DNA of 62,171 bases from Bacteroides sp. (GCA_015060765.1 SUXW01000020.1:1-62171), one strand, 5' to 3'. Shown: positions 17,485 through 26,944, counted from the stretch's first letter. Made by a program: numbers and translations. Notes: generated from the letters alone by a model not told the origin.

Positions 17485-17856
17485 ATGAAAGCATTTTGGA
17501 CAATTGGATTATTGGTCGTTTCCAATATATTCATGACTTTTGCCTGGTATGGACATTTGAAGATGAAGCAAACCTTCAGTTGGTTTGATTCTTTACCGCT
17601 GATTGGTGTGGTTGCTTTTTCTTGGAGTATTGCCTTTTTTGAATATGTATTCCAAGTTCCCGCCAACCGTATCGGCTTTGTTGAAAACGGAGGACCTTTC
17701 ACGTTGATGCAACTGAAAGTAATGCAGGAAGTGATAACCTTAATCATCTTTACCGTCTTTACTACGGTATTCTTCAAGGGGGAATCTTTGCATTGGAACC
17801 ATTTGGCCGCTTTCGTCTGTCTCATTCTGGCGGTTTATTTCGTCTTTATGAAATAA
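17485..17856 (+). CDS. DUF486 small multidrug-like membrane protein
   Basis: 123 residues from the ATG at 17485; the frame is open upstream but would overlap the preceding gene. Four hydrophobic helices (WTIGLLVVSNIFMTFAWY; LIGVVAFSWSIAFFEYVF; EVITLIIFTVFTTVFF; LAAFVCLILAVYFVFMK) and the motif FEYVFQVPANRIG identify DUF486, a relative of DMT transporters. Substrate unknown. The last 117 bp overlap the 3' end of the gene on the other strand. Confidence 0.85.
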   Translation: MKAFWTIGLLVVSNIFMTFAWYGHLKMKQTFSWFDSLPLIGVVAFSWSIAFFEYVFQVPANRIGFVENGGPFTLMQLKVMQEVITLIIFTVFTTVFFKGESLHWNHLAAFVCLILAVYFVFMK

Positions 17857-18537
17857 TGAATCCTTTTCTATAATGAGCGTATTCTTTGGGATGCGCTTTT
17901 TGTTTCCAAACCATTTCAAAGAATCTTCCTTGGTAGGTACATAGTCTTTGTATATTTTCCATGCCTTAGCCTTTTCCCGATTGCGTCTGATGGCTCTTCC
18001 ACGTTTGGTGAAAATTTCGAACAAGGCTTTGTCCGCATCGAAGCCTACAATTGGGTTGTTGCTTGGAGTTACACTTTGGTCCATCCCTCCGGGAACCACC
18101 CGATAACCATGTTCCATACCAGGAAGTGGCTTGATCTTTTCGATATCCAGTTTCATCCGAATGGTCATGGTATCAGTCCTTGATGTAATGAATTTATCGT
18201 TTACTGGATCTTCATTCCATCTGGTATAGACGGTGTAGGGAAGCAAACGGATGAATTTACGTTTCTTGAAAGTGGTGGTGTCATTGAAACTTTTGGGGAG
18301 ACTTTGGTCGAACTCCATCCAAGGCTTGTCTTCTACCATTTTAGGTTTTTGCATTTCGTTGATGTTGGGCGCAAAATTGAACTGGATATTCTTTACGGCT
18401 TCCGGATTGAGTTTGATTTCTTCGTCGCTTTCCAAAAGTTGTTTCAGTCGGATAGAATCACGCTTGCTAAGTTGGGCTTTTGATGCATGGATGCTCAAAA
18501 GTCCCAACAACAGACTCATGCAGATTCGTAAGACCAT
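17740..18537 (-). CDS. Exported Bacteroidales-specific hypothetical protein
   Basis: 265 residues. The signal peptide MVLRICMSLLLGLLSIHASKAQ is followed by a charged, proline-containing mature chain (LLPYTVYTRWNEDPVND; VVPGGMDQSVTPSNN). It resembles DUF4858-type secreted proteins by memory only. Its C-terminal 39 codons lie antisense to the end of the DUF486 gene, an unusually long convergent overlap. The downstream coding sequence still looks protein-like, ending in an acidic tail. Function unknown. Confidence 0.65.
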   Translation of the reverse strand: MVLRICMSLLLGLLSIHASKAQLSKRDSIRLKQLLESDEEIKLNPEAVKNIQFNFAPNINEMQKPKMVEDKPWMEFDQSLPKSFNDTTTFKKRKFIRLLPYTVYTRWNEDPVNDKFITSRTDTMTIRMKLDIEKIKPLPGMEHGYRVVPGGMDQSVTPSNNPIVGFDADKALFEIFTKRGRAIRRNREKAKAWKIYKDYVPTKEDSLKWFGNKKRIPKNTLIIEKDSLFHKDEINRQNETDESGQMVPMQRFPLEEYRSKDGKDD

Positions 18538-18540
18538 TTG

Positions 18541-18805
18541 ATTAGTATTCTTTTTTTCTTAATTAATGGTCACAAAATTAGATTGCTTATTGTTAAGTGT
18601 ATTTAATTCTCTGTTATATAGTGTTACCGTTTGTTTTAATTGTCGTTTATTGGTAACTTTTAATGATTGTTTATGAAACGTTAATTCAGATATTATTTAA
18701 TAGTATTATATAATTAAATTCCTTAAATTTGCATGGTTTTCAGTCTGTATGAAGGGTGAACAGACAATCTATGATAACGTATTCTTATTAAAAATTGATG
18801 TAATT
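18541..18805. promoter_or_regulatory. Intergenic region with promoter for the peptide-peptidase pair
   Basis: TAAATTTG (18724-18731) is a -7 box on the + strand, giving a leader of about 70 nt before the ATG at 18806. No consensus -33 TTG is visible. The first 180 bp are very AT-rich and hold nothing else I can name. Confidence 0.5.
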
Positions 18806-18916
18806 ATGAAAAAGGTGGAATCTTTCAAGTATCAAGCTCCAGAAGTGAAGGTCATTGTTGTCAATCTGGAAAAAGGATTTGCGGCAAGTTGTTGTGCAGA
18901 TGAATCAAATTCCTAA
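18806..18916 (+). CDS. 36-residue precursor-like peptide with Cys-Cys tail
   Basis: The ATG at 18806 opens a 36-codon frame to TAA 18914-18916. It starts MKKVESFKYQAPEVKVIVV and ends with KGFAASCCADESNS. A charged leader-like N-terminal part with a V/I-rich strand followed by a short tail after GFAAS resembles a group of small Bacteroidetes peptides (K-Y-x-A-P-x-V leader, G-F-A-A-S junction) whose role is not known to me. Its last 17 bases overlap the peptidase gene, so the two must be made together. It could be a secreted peptide or a modified-peptide precursor cut near AAS. A second possibility is a translational coupler. Confidence 0.55.
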   Translation: MKKVESFKYQAPEVKVIVVNLEKGFAASCCADESNS

Positions 18917-19334
18917 TGATGCATTCTTCAACCTGGTTGAAGATGAAATATCAAATGGACGTAAAGTACAGTTCCGAATAAAAGGAGATTCGATGTCTCC
19001 TTTGCTTCGGGACAATAAGGATGATATTGTGTTATATCCTTGTGTAGGTGATGAATTGTCACCAATGGATATTGTCCTTTTCCGATATAAAGGAAAGTAT
19101 TTGTTGCATCGTATTATACGTAGAGAGGGGAATCGTCTGTATATACAAGGGGATGGTTCATATATTGCTAAAGAAGAATGTTCTATTGACGATGTCATTG
19201 GTAAAGTCCAAATGATAGTTAGGCCATCAGGGAAAATCATATCTGTAAATAGTTGGCAATGGCGATGGCTGAGTTATATATGGTTAAAAATAAGAATAAT
19301 CAGAAATCTGTTGTTGAGGATTTTAAAGTCTTGA
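18900..19334 (+). CDS. S24/S26-family peptidase, signal-peptidase-like
   Basis: 144 residues from the ATG at 18900, inside the peptide gene in another frame. KGDSMSPLL (28-36) holds the catalytic Ser (31). KYLLHRII (66-73) matches the SipW/ER-type signal peptidase box, where His replaces the general-base Lys, although a Lys is also there at 66. IQGDG (82-86) is the third conserved box. There is no N-terminal membrane anchor. The C-terminus (WLSYIWLKIRIIRNLLLRIL) is hydrophobic and basic and may attach to the membrane. The overlap with the peptide gene suggests that peptide is its substrate (inference). A LexA-type self-cleaving regulator is unlikely because no DNA-binding domain is present. 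Confidence 0.7.
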   Translation: MNQIPNDAFFNLVEDEISNGRKVQFRIKGDSMSPLLRDNKDDIVLYPCVGDELSPMDIVLFRYKGKYLLHRIIRREGNRLYIQGDGSYIAKEECSIDDVIGKVQMIVRPSGKIISVNSWQWRWLSYIWLKIRIIRNLLLRILKS

Positions 19335-19367
19335 GTAACAAAATCAATCAAACGTAATCAATAAGAA

Positions 19368-19402
19368 AATCCGACCGTTTGCTAAGTGTAAACGGTCGGA
19401 TT
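19368..19402. terminator. Bidirectional terminator
   Basis: AATCCGACCGTTT (19368-19380) pairs with AAACGGTCGGATT (19390-19402) between the convergent peptidase gene and the nfn fusion. It has a perfect 13-bp stem. Confidence 0.75.
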
Positions 19403-19419
19403 GTATAATAGGATTAGTT

Positions 19420-21768
19420 TTACTTACTTAACATCTCATGCATAGAAGCTGCAGCCTTGCGACCATCGCCCATAGCAAGAATGACGGTTGCGCCACCACG
19501 TACAATATCACCACCGGCAAAAATGGTCGGGATGGATGATTGCATCTTTTCATTGACGGCAATGGTGTTCTTGCGACCAAGTTCCAATCCCTTGATGGAA
19601 GTCGGCACAATGGGATTAGGCGATACACCTACGGCTACTACGGCCATGTCGATATCGAGGGTAACGGTTGCTCCAGGGATAGCTACCGGACTACGACGGC
19701 CTGATGCATCGGGTTCACCCAATTCCATCTTCTGAAGAACTACTTGCTTCACGGCACCCTTTTCATCGGCAATGTATTCCAATGGGTTATGAAGCGTAAG
19801 GAATTCAATACCTTCTTCCTTGGCATGCTTCACTTCTTCCAGACGGGCCGGCATTTCGGCTTCACTACGACGGTAAACGATGAATACTTTTTCAGCACCC
19901 AGGCGTTTGGCTGTACGACAAGAGTCCATTGCGGTGTTACCACCACCTACTACCATTACACTCTTGGCTGGGTTGATAGGAGTGTCGGTTTCGGGATTCG
20001 AAGCATCCATCAAGTTTACGCGAGTAAGGTATTCATTGGATGACATGATATTCACACTGTTTTCACCCGGAATATTCATGAAGTTAGGCAAACCGGCACC
20101 CGATGCTACGAAAATACCTTTGAAACCTTGTTCTTGAAGTTCTTCCACACTGATAGTCTTTCCAACAATACAGTCTTTCACAAAGTTTACTCCCATCTTT
20201 TCAAGGTTGTTGATTTCTACATCTACAATCTTGTTAGGCAAACGGAATTCGGGAATACCATATTTCAATACACCACCAATTTCGTGCAAGGCTTCGAAGA
20301 CAGTTACGTCATAACCGGACTTGATCATGTCGCCGGCAAAACTCAAACCTGCAGGACCGGAACCTACTACAGCTACCTTGATACCATTGGCTGGTGCAAT
20401 CTCCGGTAAACTGATGTTGCCGCTTTCGCGTTCATAATCAGCAACGAAACGTTCAAGGTTGCCGATAGCTACGGCTGGTTCGTTCATCTTCAAATGAATA
20501 CATTGGCTTTCGCATTGCTTTTCTTGAGGACAAACGCGACCGCAAACCGCTGGAAGGGCAGAAGTATGTTTCAATACACGGGCTGCTTCGAGGAATTCAC
20601 CACGTTCCACATTCTTAATGAACGAAGGTATGTTGATACTTACGGGGCAACCTTGCATACAAGTGGGATTGGCACAGTCCAGACATCTCTTGGCTTCAGT
20701 CAATGCCTGTTCCTTGGTATAACCGGTATTTACCTCTTCAGTACGCGTCGTAGCACGATACACCGGGTCAAGTTCATTCATCGGGCAACGAGGAATAGCC
20801 GTACGTTCCTTTGGTTTCATACTCTTACGGAGTTCTTCACGCCAAGGAGCCTTTCTGTCCAACAGCACTTCCATCGGAGTCTGTTCTTTCTTTTCTATAG
20901 TTGCAGAAGCTTCTTCTGTTTTTTCAATAGAAGCATCTACTTTGCAGACATGTTGTTCCAAGTGACTCATTTCTTCACGTTCCACATCCTTGAAGGAACC
21001 CATACGCTTGAACATTTCATCGAAGTCCACTTGGTGACCGTCAAATTCGGGACCGTCCACGCAAACGAACTTGGTTTTACCACCTACGGTGATACGGCAG
21101 GCACCACACATACCGGTACCATCTACCATGATGGTGTTTAGTGAAACATCAGTCGGTATTTCATATTTCTTGGTCAGCAAGCAGCAGAATTTCATCATGA
21201 TAGCCGGACCGATAGCAAAACACTTGTCCACCTTTTCACGCTTGATGACACTTTCGATACCTTCGGTTACGAGGCCCTTGGTTCCATAAGAACCATCGTC
21301 GGTCATGATAATGACTTCATCGGAGGAAGCGCGTACTTCATTTTCAAGAATAATCAAATCCTTGCTTCGTCCGGCCAGTACGGAAATCACTTTGTTTCCG
21401 GCAGCTTTCAACGCTTGAATGATGGGAAGCATAGGTGCCACACCCACACCACCACCGGCACATACTACCGTACCGTAGTTTTGTATATGAGTTGCTTGGC
21501 CAAGCGGACCGACAACATCAAGTACGTAGTCGCCTACATTGAGGTTACACAATTTTGTAGATGACAAACCTACAGTCTGCACTACCAATGTAATGGTACC
21601 TTTATCCAAGTCAGATCCTGCAATGGTCAGCGGCATACGTTCACCTTTTTCATCTACACGTACAATCACGAAGTGACCTGCACGACGTGATTTGGCAATC
21701 AAAGGAGCTTCAATCTCTAACTTGAAGACTTTCTCTGAAAATTGTTCTTTGCTAATGATTTTATTCAT
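19420..21768 (-). CDS. Fused ferredoxin-NADP reductase subunit and NADPH-dependent glutamate synthase-like flavoprotein
   Basis: 782 residues, joining in one chain what are often two proteins. Residues 1-280 match the FNR-like NfnA/DHOD electron-transfer subunit, with FAD and NAD sites and a [2Fe-2S] segment (GTGMCGACRITVGG). From about 315 on it matches GltA/GltD-type NfnB: Cys clusters CLDCANPTCMQGC and CGRVCPQEKQCESQC for [4Fe-4S], then VVGSGPAGLSFAG and VVGGGNTAMDSC dinucleotide sites. It may bifurcate electrons between NADH, NADPH and ferredoxin, or act in glutamate metabolism. The fused form is common in Bacteroides annotations. Confidence 0.9.
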   Translation of the reverse strand: MNKIISKEQFSEKVFKLEIEAPLIAKSRRAGHFVIVRVDEKGERMPLTIAGSDLDKGTITLVVQTVGLSSTKLCNLNVGDYVLDVVGPLGQATHIQNYGTVVCAGGGVGVAPMLPIIQALKAAGNKVISVLAGRSKDLIILENEVRASSDEVIIMTDDGSYGTKGLVTEGIESVIKREKVDKCFAIGPAIMMKFCCLLTKKYEIPTDVSLNTIMVDGTGMCGACRITVGGKTKFVCVDGPEFDGHQVDFDEMFKRMGSFKDVEREEMSHLEQHVCKVDASIEKTEEASATIEKKEQTPMEVLLDRKAPWREELRKSMKPKERTAIPRCPMNELDPVYRATTRTEEVNTGYTKEQALTEAKRCLDCANPTCMQGCPVSINIPSFIKNVERGEFLEAARVLKHTSALPAVCGRVCPQEKQCESQCIHLKMNEPAVAIGNLERFVADYERESGNISLPEIAPANGIKVAVVGSGPAGLSFAGDMIKSGYDVTVFEALHEIGGVLKYGIPEFRLPNKIVDVEINNLEKMGVNFVKDCIVGKTISVEELQEQGFKGIFVASGAGLPNFMNIPGENSVNIMSSNEYLTRVNLMDASNPETDTPINPAKSVMVVGGGNTAMDSCRTAKRLGAEKVFIVYRRSEAEMPARLEEVKHAKEEGIEFLTLHNPLEYIADEKGAVKQVVLQKMELGEPDASGRRSPVAIPGATVTLDIDMAVVAVGVSPNPIVPTSIKGLELGRKNTIAVNEKMQSSIPTIFAGGDIVRGGATVILAMGDGRKAAASMHEMLSK

Positions 21769-21823
21769 AGCTCTGTATTTTTGTTGTTATATTGATTTAT
21801 TTACTTTCAAATTGATTGTTTTG

Positions 21824-21831
21824 CAAAGATA
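21824..21831 (-). promoter_or_regulatory. -7 box of the nfn fusion gene
   Basis: TATCTTTG on the minus strand, 55 bp before the ATG at 21768. Confidence 0.55.
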
Positions 21832-21887
21832 CTGCTAATTATTTAATATCAAAAGAAACTTGTTAATAAATATTAGAGTAAAAGATG

Positions 21888-21895
21888 TATATTTG
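21888..21895 (+). promoter_or_regulatory. -7 box of the DUF418 gene
   Basis: TATATTTG, 24 bp before the ATG at 21920, which supports that start over the longer open frame. Confidence 0.6.
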
Positions 21896-21919
21896 CATAA
21901 ATTTATCAATATATTATTT

Positions 21920-23080
21920 ATGTATAGCTACTCTCCCTCAAAATTACCCAATACCCGTGTAGACGCGGCCGATATTCTTCGTGGACTAGCTATTGGTGGT
22001 ATTGTGATCATTCATTTTTTGGAACATTTGAATTTCTATGTGTTTCCTGAACTGACTTCTATGGACCATGCTGTTTGGGACTTTGTATTTTTCTGGTTGG
22101 CCAACAAGATGTATGCCATCTTTTCCTTGTTATTTGGTTTCAGCTTTTTTGTACAACATGATAATCAAGCACAGAAAGGAAAAGATTTTCGTTCTCGTTT
22201 TGTATGGCGGATGATTCTGTTGGCGCTATGGGGGGTGTTTGATTTGTTGTTCTATAATGGAGATATCTTGTTGGTCTATGCTGTTTGTGGCTTGTTTGTT
22301 TTACCTTTCATTCGGTTGAGTAATAAAGTACTGATGGGCATTGCTCTCTTCTTTATGCTTCAACCAATAGAATTAGTCTATTTGGTTGGTGGAATACTCA
22401 ATCCGGAACTGCAACCACTTAATTTAGGTGCTAACGAGGCTTATAGTGCTATCGTACCTGCCCAGATAGATGGTTCTTTTGGTGAGGTTGCCTGGGTTAG
22501 CCTGAAATACGGATTGCTTGCCAATTTCCAATGGGCGATTGAAAACGGTAGGATGACTCAAACGGTCTTTTTGTTTGTGATGGGTATCATCATAGGCCGA
22601 TACCGTTTTTTATATGATGAAGGCGATAACCGTATTTTATGGAAAAGGATGATGATTTATTCTTTGCTTGGATTTGTTGTGCTATATCCCATGCAAGAGT
22701 ACATTCCTTCCATGATTCATAATGCCTGTGTTTCTCATTCTTTGGGTATTATGTTGAAAATGTGGATGAATCTATCCATGATGTTTTTCTATGTATCTGG
22801 CATTACATGGTTGTATCATTGTACAAAGGGAGGTAAGAAGCTTATTTGGATAGCTCCTTATGGGAAAATGAGTCTGACGAATTACCTGACCCAATCCATT
22901 TTTGGTGCGATGTTGTTTTATGGATGGGGATTTGGATTGTATCAATATTGCGGACACACTTTCAGTTTGTTGATAGGTATTGCTTTTGTATGTTTGCAAT
23001 ACGTTTTCTGTCGATGGTGGTTAAAGAGCCATCAACGTGGTCCGTTTGAGGATTTATGGCGTCGAGCTACTTGGATATAA
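21920..23080 (+). CDS. DUF418 membrane protein
   Basis: 386 residues from the ATG at 21920. About ten hydrophobic helices; VDAADILRGLAIGGIVIIHF (about 15-34) is the N-terminal DUF418 signature, related to the heparan-alpha-glucosaminide N-acetyltransferase/acyltransferase-3 group. YGKMSLTNYLTQSIFGAML near 330 is the C-terminal DUF418 motif. It probably moves acyl groups across the inner membrane, but no substrate is known. Monocistronic, ending in a strong terminator. Confidence 0.85.
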   Translation: MYSYSPSKLPNTRVDAADILRGLAIGGIVIIHFLEHLNFYVFPELTSMDHAVWDFVFFWLANKMYAIFSLLFGFSFFVQHDNQAQKGKDFRSRFVWRMILLALWGVFDLLFYNGDILLVYAVCGLFVLPFIRLSNKVLMGIALFFMLQPIELVYLVGGILNPELQPLNLGANEAYSAIVPAQIDGSFGEVAWVSLKYGLLANFQWAIENGRMTQTVFLFVMGIIIGRYRFLYDEGDNRILWKRMMIYSLLGFVVLYPMQEYIPSMIHNACVSHSLGIMLKMWMNLSMMFFYVSGITWLYHCTKGGKKLIWIAPYGKMSLTNYLTQSIFGAMLFYGWGFGLYQYCGHTFSLLIGIAFVCLQYVFCRWWLKSHQRGPFEDLWRRATWI

Positions 23081-23120
23081 AAAAAAAGTGGATGTGTTTT
23101 GCACATCCACTTTTATTTTT
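23081..23120. terminator. Bidirectional terminator
   Basis: AAAAGTGGATGTG (23084-23096) pairs with CACATCCACTTTT (23102-23114), flanked by A and T runs, between convergent DUF418 and GH3 genes. Confidence 0.85.
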
Positions 23121-23129
23121 CTTTTCGAA

Positions 23130-25784
23130 TTATTCTACGGTAAAGTCGATTGCTTTCAAATCGATATCTCGTGATGAGTTACCGTAGAGAATCTGGTATT
23201 TACCAGGGAACACTTCCAGACCATCTGCCTTTTCGCTATAATAAGCGAATGATTCTGGTTCGAGAGTCATAGTAATGTTTTCGGTCTGTCCGGCACCAAT
23301 GTCTTTGCGTACATAGCCTTTCAAGGATTTGATTGGGGCGTCTGGATTGGTCAGACTCTTTACATATACTTGTATAACTTCGGCACCGTCCAATTTACCT
23401 GCATTGGTTACTGGGATGGTGATCTCCACACTTTCACCTGCTTTGATGCTGTTGGCCGAGAGTTGGGCATCGCCAAAAGTAAAGTCGGTATAACTTAAAC
23501 CATAACCGAATGCGTACATGGGTTCGCCCTTGAAATAACGATAAGTACGATTGTCCATGTTGTAGTCGGTAAATTCAGGCAACTGGGCAGTCGACTTGTA
23601 GAAAGTAACCGGCAATTTGCCTGATGGGTTGAAGTCACCGAAGATTACGTCGGCTACTGCAGTACCGCCTTCCTGACCGGGATACCATGCTTGGAGCAAA
23701 GCGTCGTATGCGTGTTCGATACCTTCGAAACCTACGCAACTGCCCGAACAGTTGACATATATTACCGGTTTACCTGTTTCACGCATAGCTTGCAGGAATC
23801 GTCTTTGAACGGCTGGAAGTTCAATGGTTGCACGTTCGTGTCCTTCTCCTTCCTGTGATGGGGTAATACCACCTACGTAAATGATAGCATCGGCATCTTT
23901 TACCTTTTCTTTTAAATCGTCGAATTGTGCCAGCTTACGTTCGTACAAATCTACAAATATGTTGGATACGGTTCCTTGTGCAGCCGATTTGTAATCAATC
24001 TCGATTTCATAAGTTTCTCCTTCTTTTACGTCCATAGAAAGAAGGGAACCACGGCGTCCTCTAAATGATTCACGCAATTCTTTTTGTTGTTCTTCAGTAA
24101 GTTGCATACCCGGAGTGAAAGTAAATGATAATGGACGTGGTGCATATTCACCTATTTTCTTTCCGTTTACGTTCAACACGAAATTGTTGGCACGAATAGA
24201 GAAACAAAGGGTACCGGTAAAATCAGGTGTGTATGTACCTGAATATTGGGCGGTAAAATCATAGGTTGGAACTCCGTCGCCAAAACCGTAACCTCCTTCG
24301 GTACGGAAATCAATGGATTCAACGTTGACAGTCTTGATAGGTTCGCCCGACCATTCTGTATTGTTGTAGTACTTGGCAACAAATCCCTTGGCATCACCGC
24401 TCTTCACGTTCATGATTTGAGGTACTTGCAGATATTCACTTTCAATTTCACTACCGCGTTCGTAAATGATGTTGGCATTCGGCAACTTGTTCTGAATACC
24501 TTGAAGGATAGTAACTTGATGCGTTGGAGTACCGCTATAGTTACCTCTGATCATGATGGAGTCGTGAGCATTCGGACCTACCACAGCAATGGTTTTGATA
24601 TCTTTGCTCAACGGGAGGATGTTGTTCTGGTTTTTCAATAAAACGATACCTTCTTGAGCCACCTTCAAAGCATGGTCACGATGCTTTTGGCAGTCGACTA
24701 CACTTCCAGGAATCTTTGAATATGGATTCATATTGTCAGGGTCGAACATACCCAACTTGATACGTTCTGAAATGATACGACGAAGGGATACGTCGAGATC
24801 GGATTCGCTTATCAGGCCACGTTCAACACTCTCAAGCAGAGATTGGTAACTCTTTCCACATTCCAGATCGGTACCCGACAATACGGCATCGGCACTGGCC
24901 GAAGCGGCATCTTCGTGTGACTCGTGACGTCCTGGTACATACAAGTCGTTGATAGCGTCACAGTCGCTTACTACCAGACCGTCGAATCCCCAACGGTTGC
25001 GGAGAATGTCTATCAAAAGACGTTCATTGGAACAACAAGGGTCGCCTTCGTATGCACTGTAGGCACACATTACTTCACGTACATTACCGTCAACGACCAA
25101 TGTCTCGAAAGCGGGCATGTATGTTTCCCACAAATCGCGCATGGAAACTACAGCATTGAATTCATGACGAAGAGGTTCGGGACCGCTATGTACACCGTAA
25201 TGCTTGGCGCAAGCATGGGTCTTGTAATACTTTTCATCGTCACCTTGCATTCCCTTTACTACGTTGAGTCCCATTCTTGACATCAGGAAAGGGTCTTCAC
25301 CATAAGTTTCCTGTCCGCGTCCCCAGCGAGGGTCACGGAAAATATTTACGTTAGGTGCCCAGAATGTAAGGTTAGGAATAGCTGACACATACGGACCGAT
25401 GTCACCGTCACGAGGCAGGGAGTTATAACGTCCACGTGCTTCATCGGATACCATAGTATAGGTAGCCAATTGCGATTCGTCATCGAATGTAGCGGCCAGT
25501 GCAATGGATTGTGGAAATACCGTTACATCGGCCACACCCATCAGTCCGTGGCAGGCTTCTCCCCACCAATTGTATGCAGGAATGCCCAGACGTTCGATGG
25601 CCATGGAGCGGTTCATCATCATACTTACTTTTTCTTCCAAGGTAAGTAATGAAACGAGGTTTTCAGTACGTTCTTCAACCGTTAGGTTGGGATTTTGGAA
25701 CGGATAGTCATACTTCTCCGTACATGAGCTTGCCAATAGCGATGCTATGATGGCAACACCAAGAAATTTTTTAGATTTCATCAT
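23130..25784 (-). CDS. GH3 beta-glycosidase lipoprotein with PA14 insert
   Basis: 884 residues. A lipobox (LLASSC, Cys21) marks a lipoprotein. The GH3 N-terminal barrel includes YNWWGEACHG (71-80), a form usual in beta-xylosidase-like GH3, and VVSDCDAIN with Asp274 as the expected nucleophile. A PA14-type insert (about 465-610; KGFVAKYYNN, TLCFSIRANN) interrupts the C-terminal sandwich, which carries the KHYG/GEGHERA region, and a fibronectin-like domain ends the chain. It likely trims beta-linked glucosides or xylosides at the cell surface or periplasm. It follows the DUF1573 gene by 24 bp. Confidence 0.9.
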   Translation of the reverse strand: MMKSKKFLGVAIIASLLASSCTEKYDYPFQNPNLTVEERTENLVSLLTLEEKVSMMMNRSMAIERLGIPAYNWWGEACHGLMGVADVTVFPQSIALAATFDDESQLATYTMVSDEARGRYNSLPRDGDIGPYVSAIPNLTFWAPNVNIFRDPRWGRGQETYGEDPFLMSRMGLNVVKGMQGDDEKYYKTHACAKHYGVHSGPEPLRHEFNAVVSMRDLWETYMPAFETLVVDGNVREVMCAYSAYEGDPCCSNERLLIDILRNRWGFDGLVVSDCDAINDLYVPGRHESHEDAASASADAVLSGTDLECGKSYQSLLESVERGLISESDLDVSLRRIISERIKLGMFDPDNMNPYSKIPGSVVDCQKHRDHALKVAQEGIVLLKNQNNILPLSKDIKTIAVVGPNAHDSIMIRGNYSGTPTHQVTILQGIQNKLPNANIIYERGSEIESEYLQVPQIMNVKSGDAKGFVAKYYNNTEWSGEPIKTVNVESIDFRTEGGYGFGDGVPTYDFTAQYSGTYTPDFTGTLCFSIRANNFVLNVNGKKIGEYAPRPLSFTFTPGMQLTEEQQKELRESFRGRRGSLLSMDVKEGETYEIEIDYKSAAQGTVSNIFVDLYERKLAQFDDLKEKVKDADAIIYVGGITPSQEGEGHERATIELPAVQRRFLQAMRETGKPVIYVNCSGSCVGFEGIEHAYDALLQAWYPGQEGGTAVADVIFGDFNPSGKLPVTFYKSTAQLPEFTDYNMDNRTYRYFKGEPMYAFGYGLSYTDFTFGDAQLSANSIKAGESVEITIPVTNAGKLDGAEVIQVYVKSLTNPDAPIKSLKGYVRKDIGAGQTENITMTLEPESFAYYSEKADGLEVFPGKYQILYGNSSRDIDLKAIDFTVE

Positions 25785-25808
25785 GATTGTTTAAGTTGAT
25801 AATTAGGG

Positions 25809-26909
25809 TTACTTTATATTTATTTTATATCTTATTTCACGTAGGGGACGATTCGGATCGTTGGTTATGATGGAAATTCCTCCGGTTTGATTCCCTTTCA
25901 AATGGGAGGAAGGGGTGAACCTCAACGTAATACTTTTCTGCTTGCCGGGACCGATGGTGGTTCCTTTACTCAAATCAATGGTGCATCCAGGTGTACATTC
26001 TACCTTTCGTATAATCAGAGGGGCTTTTCCATCATTGTACAGTTGGATAGTGGCGCTGCATGGTTCGTTACTCGTTTTATTCCCGAAATTCACCATCGAA
26101 GGTTGATAGCGGAATTGGGGATGGACCTTTTGGGTCTTGTCCGTTTCTTCGACGGCAATTCCACTGACTTGTATCAGTTGGGTTTGTTTCACACCTTTGA
26201 CGGATACTTCTAAAGTATCTGTCATGGTGCCATAATACTGTTCTGACCTTTTGTATGGGTAAGATAGAACCAGCATCCCTTTTTCATTGGGCTTTAAGGT
26301 AGTGGGATAGTCTATCTTCAGTTTGCCACTATTGGTTCCGATTGACTTAATCTGAAGAAAGATTTCTTTTTCGGATGTGTTAATCAGATGAATAATCTTC
26401 TTTTGTCCTTTTTCTGGATATACATAACCTAATTTTGCTTTGACAGCATCCAGTTGTAAACCTTTAGGGGATAAACGATATGGATATTGTTCATCTACTT
26501 TCAGAATACGTGGGTTGACTTGACCGGTGAGATGGATATTGTATAGGGCTTTCCCTTTATCTGTTGTGATTTGGATGGTCTTATGAAATCTGCCTGGTTG
26601 TTTGGTAGGGTCGAAAGTGATAACCATTTCTTCTGTCCTGCCCGGTAAAAGTGGTGCTTTGGAATAGGAAGCGGTTGTACATCCGCAACTCATTTTAACA
26701 TGCTCGATGACGATAGGACGGTGGGAAGTATTGGTATAAGTAAAGGTGTGGCTGACTTTTCCCGATGCTTCGTCTATCTCGCCAAAATTCCATGTATGGA
26801 CATCAAAAGATAAAGGTGTGGTAGGATTGCTTGTTGTTTGGGCAGATAATAGGCCAACTGTGCCTATTATGCCTATGACGAACATCCGGATTTTTCCAAT
26901 ACCATTCAT
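25809..26909 (-). CDS. Exported DUF1573 protein
   Basis: 366 residues with a signal peptide (cleavage near LLSAQ, 24). Repeated Ig/ASH-like DUF1573 units: WNFGEIDEASGKVSHTFTYT and MSCGCTT near 70, and VNFGNKTSNEPCSATIQLYN with CTPGCTID near 305. The CGCT/PGCT motif is typical. These periplasmic proteins are frequent in Bacteroidetes and have no agreed function. First gene of a two-gene unit with the GH3 enzyme. Confidence 0.85.
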   Translation of the reverse strand: MNGIGKIRMFVIGIIGTVGLLSAQTTSNPTTPLSFDVHTWNFGEIDEASGKVSHTFTYTNTSHRPIVIEHVKMSCGCTTASYSKAPLLPGRTEEMVITFDPTKQPGRFHKTIQITTDKGKALYNIHLTGQVNPRILKVDEQYPYRLSPKGLQLDAVKAKLGYVYPEKGQKKIIHLINTSEKEIFLQIKSIGTNSGKLKIDYPTTLKPNEKGMLVLSYPYKRSEQYYGTMTDTLEVSVKGVKQTQLIQVSGIAVEETDKTQKVHPQFRYQPSMVNFGNKTSNEPCSATIQLYNDGKAPLIIRKVECTPGCTIDLSKGTTIGPGKQKSITLRFTPSSHLKGNQTGGISIITNDPNRPLREIRYKINIK

Positions 26910-26944
26910 ACCTATTGATGATTGCAGTTAATTTTTAGATTGTT

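Noticed and set aside
18900..19334. LexA/UmuD-like self-cleaving regulator
   Set aside because: There is no DNA-binding domain; the HRI box and hydrophobic tail fit a SipW-type signal peptidase better.
20494..21141. 215-codon + strand frame
   Set aside because: It lies wholly antisense to the nfn fusion with conserved Fe-S motifs; the sequence is Phe/Thr-rich and unlike any protein family.
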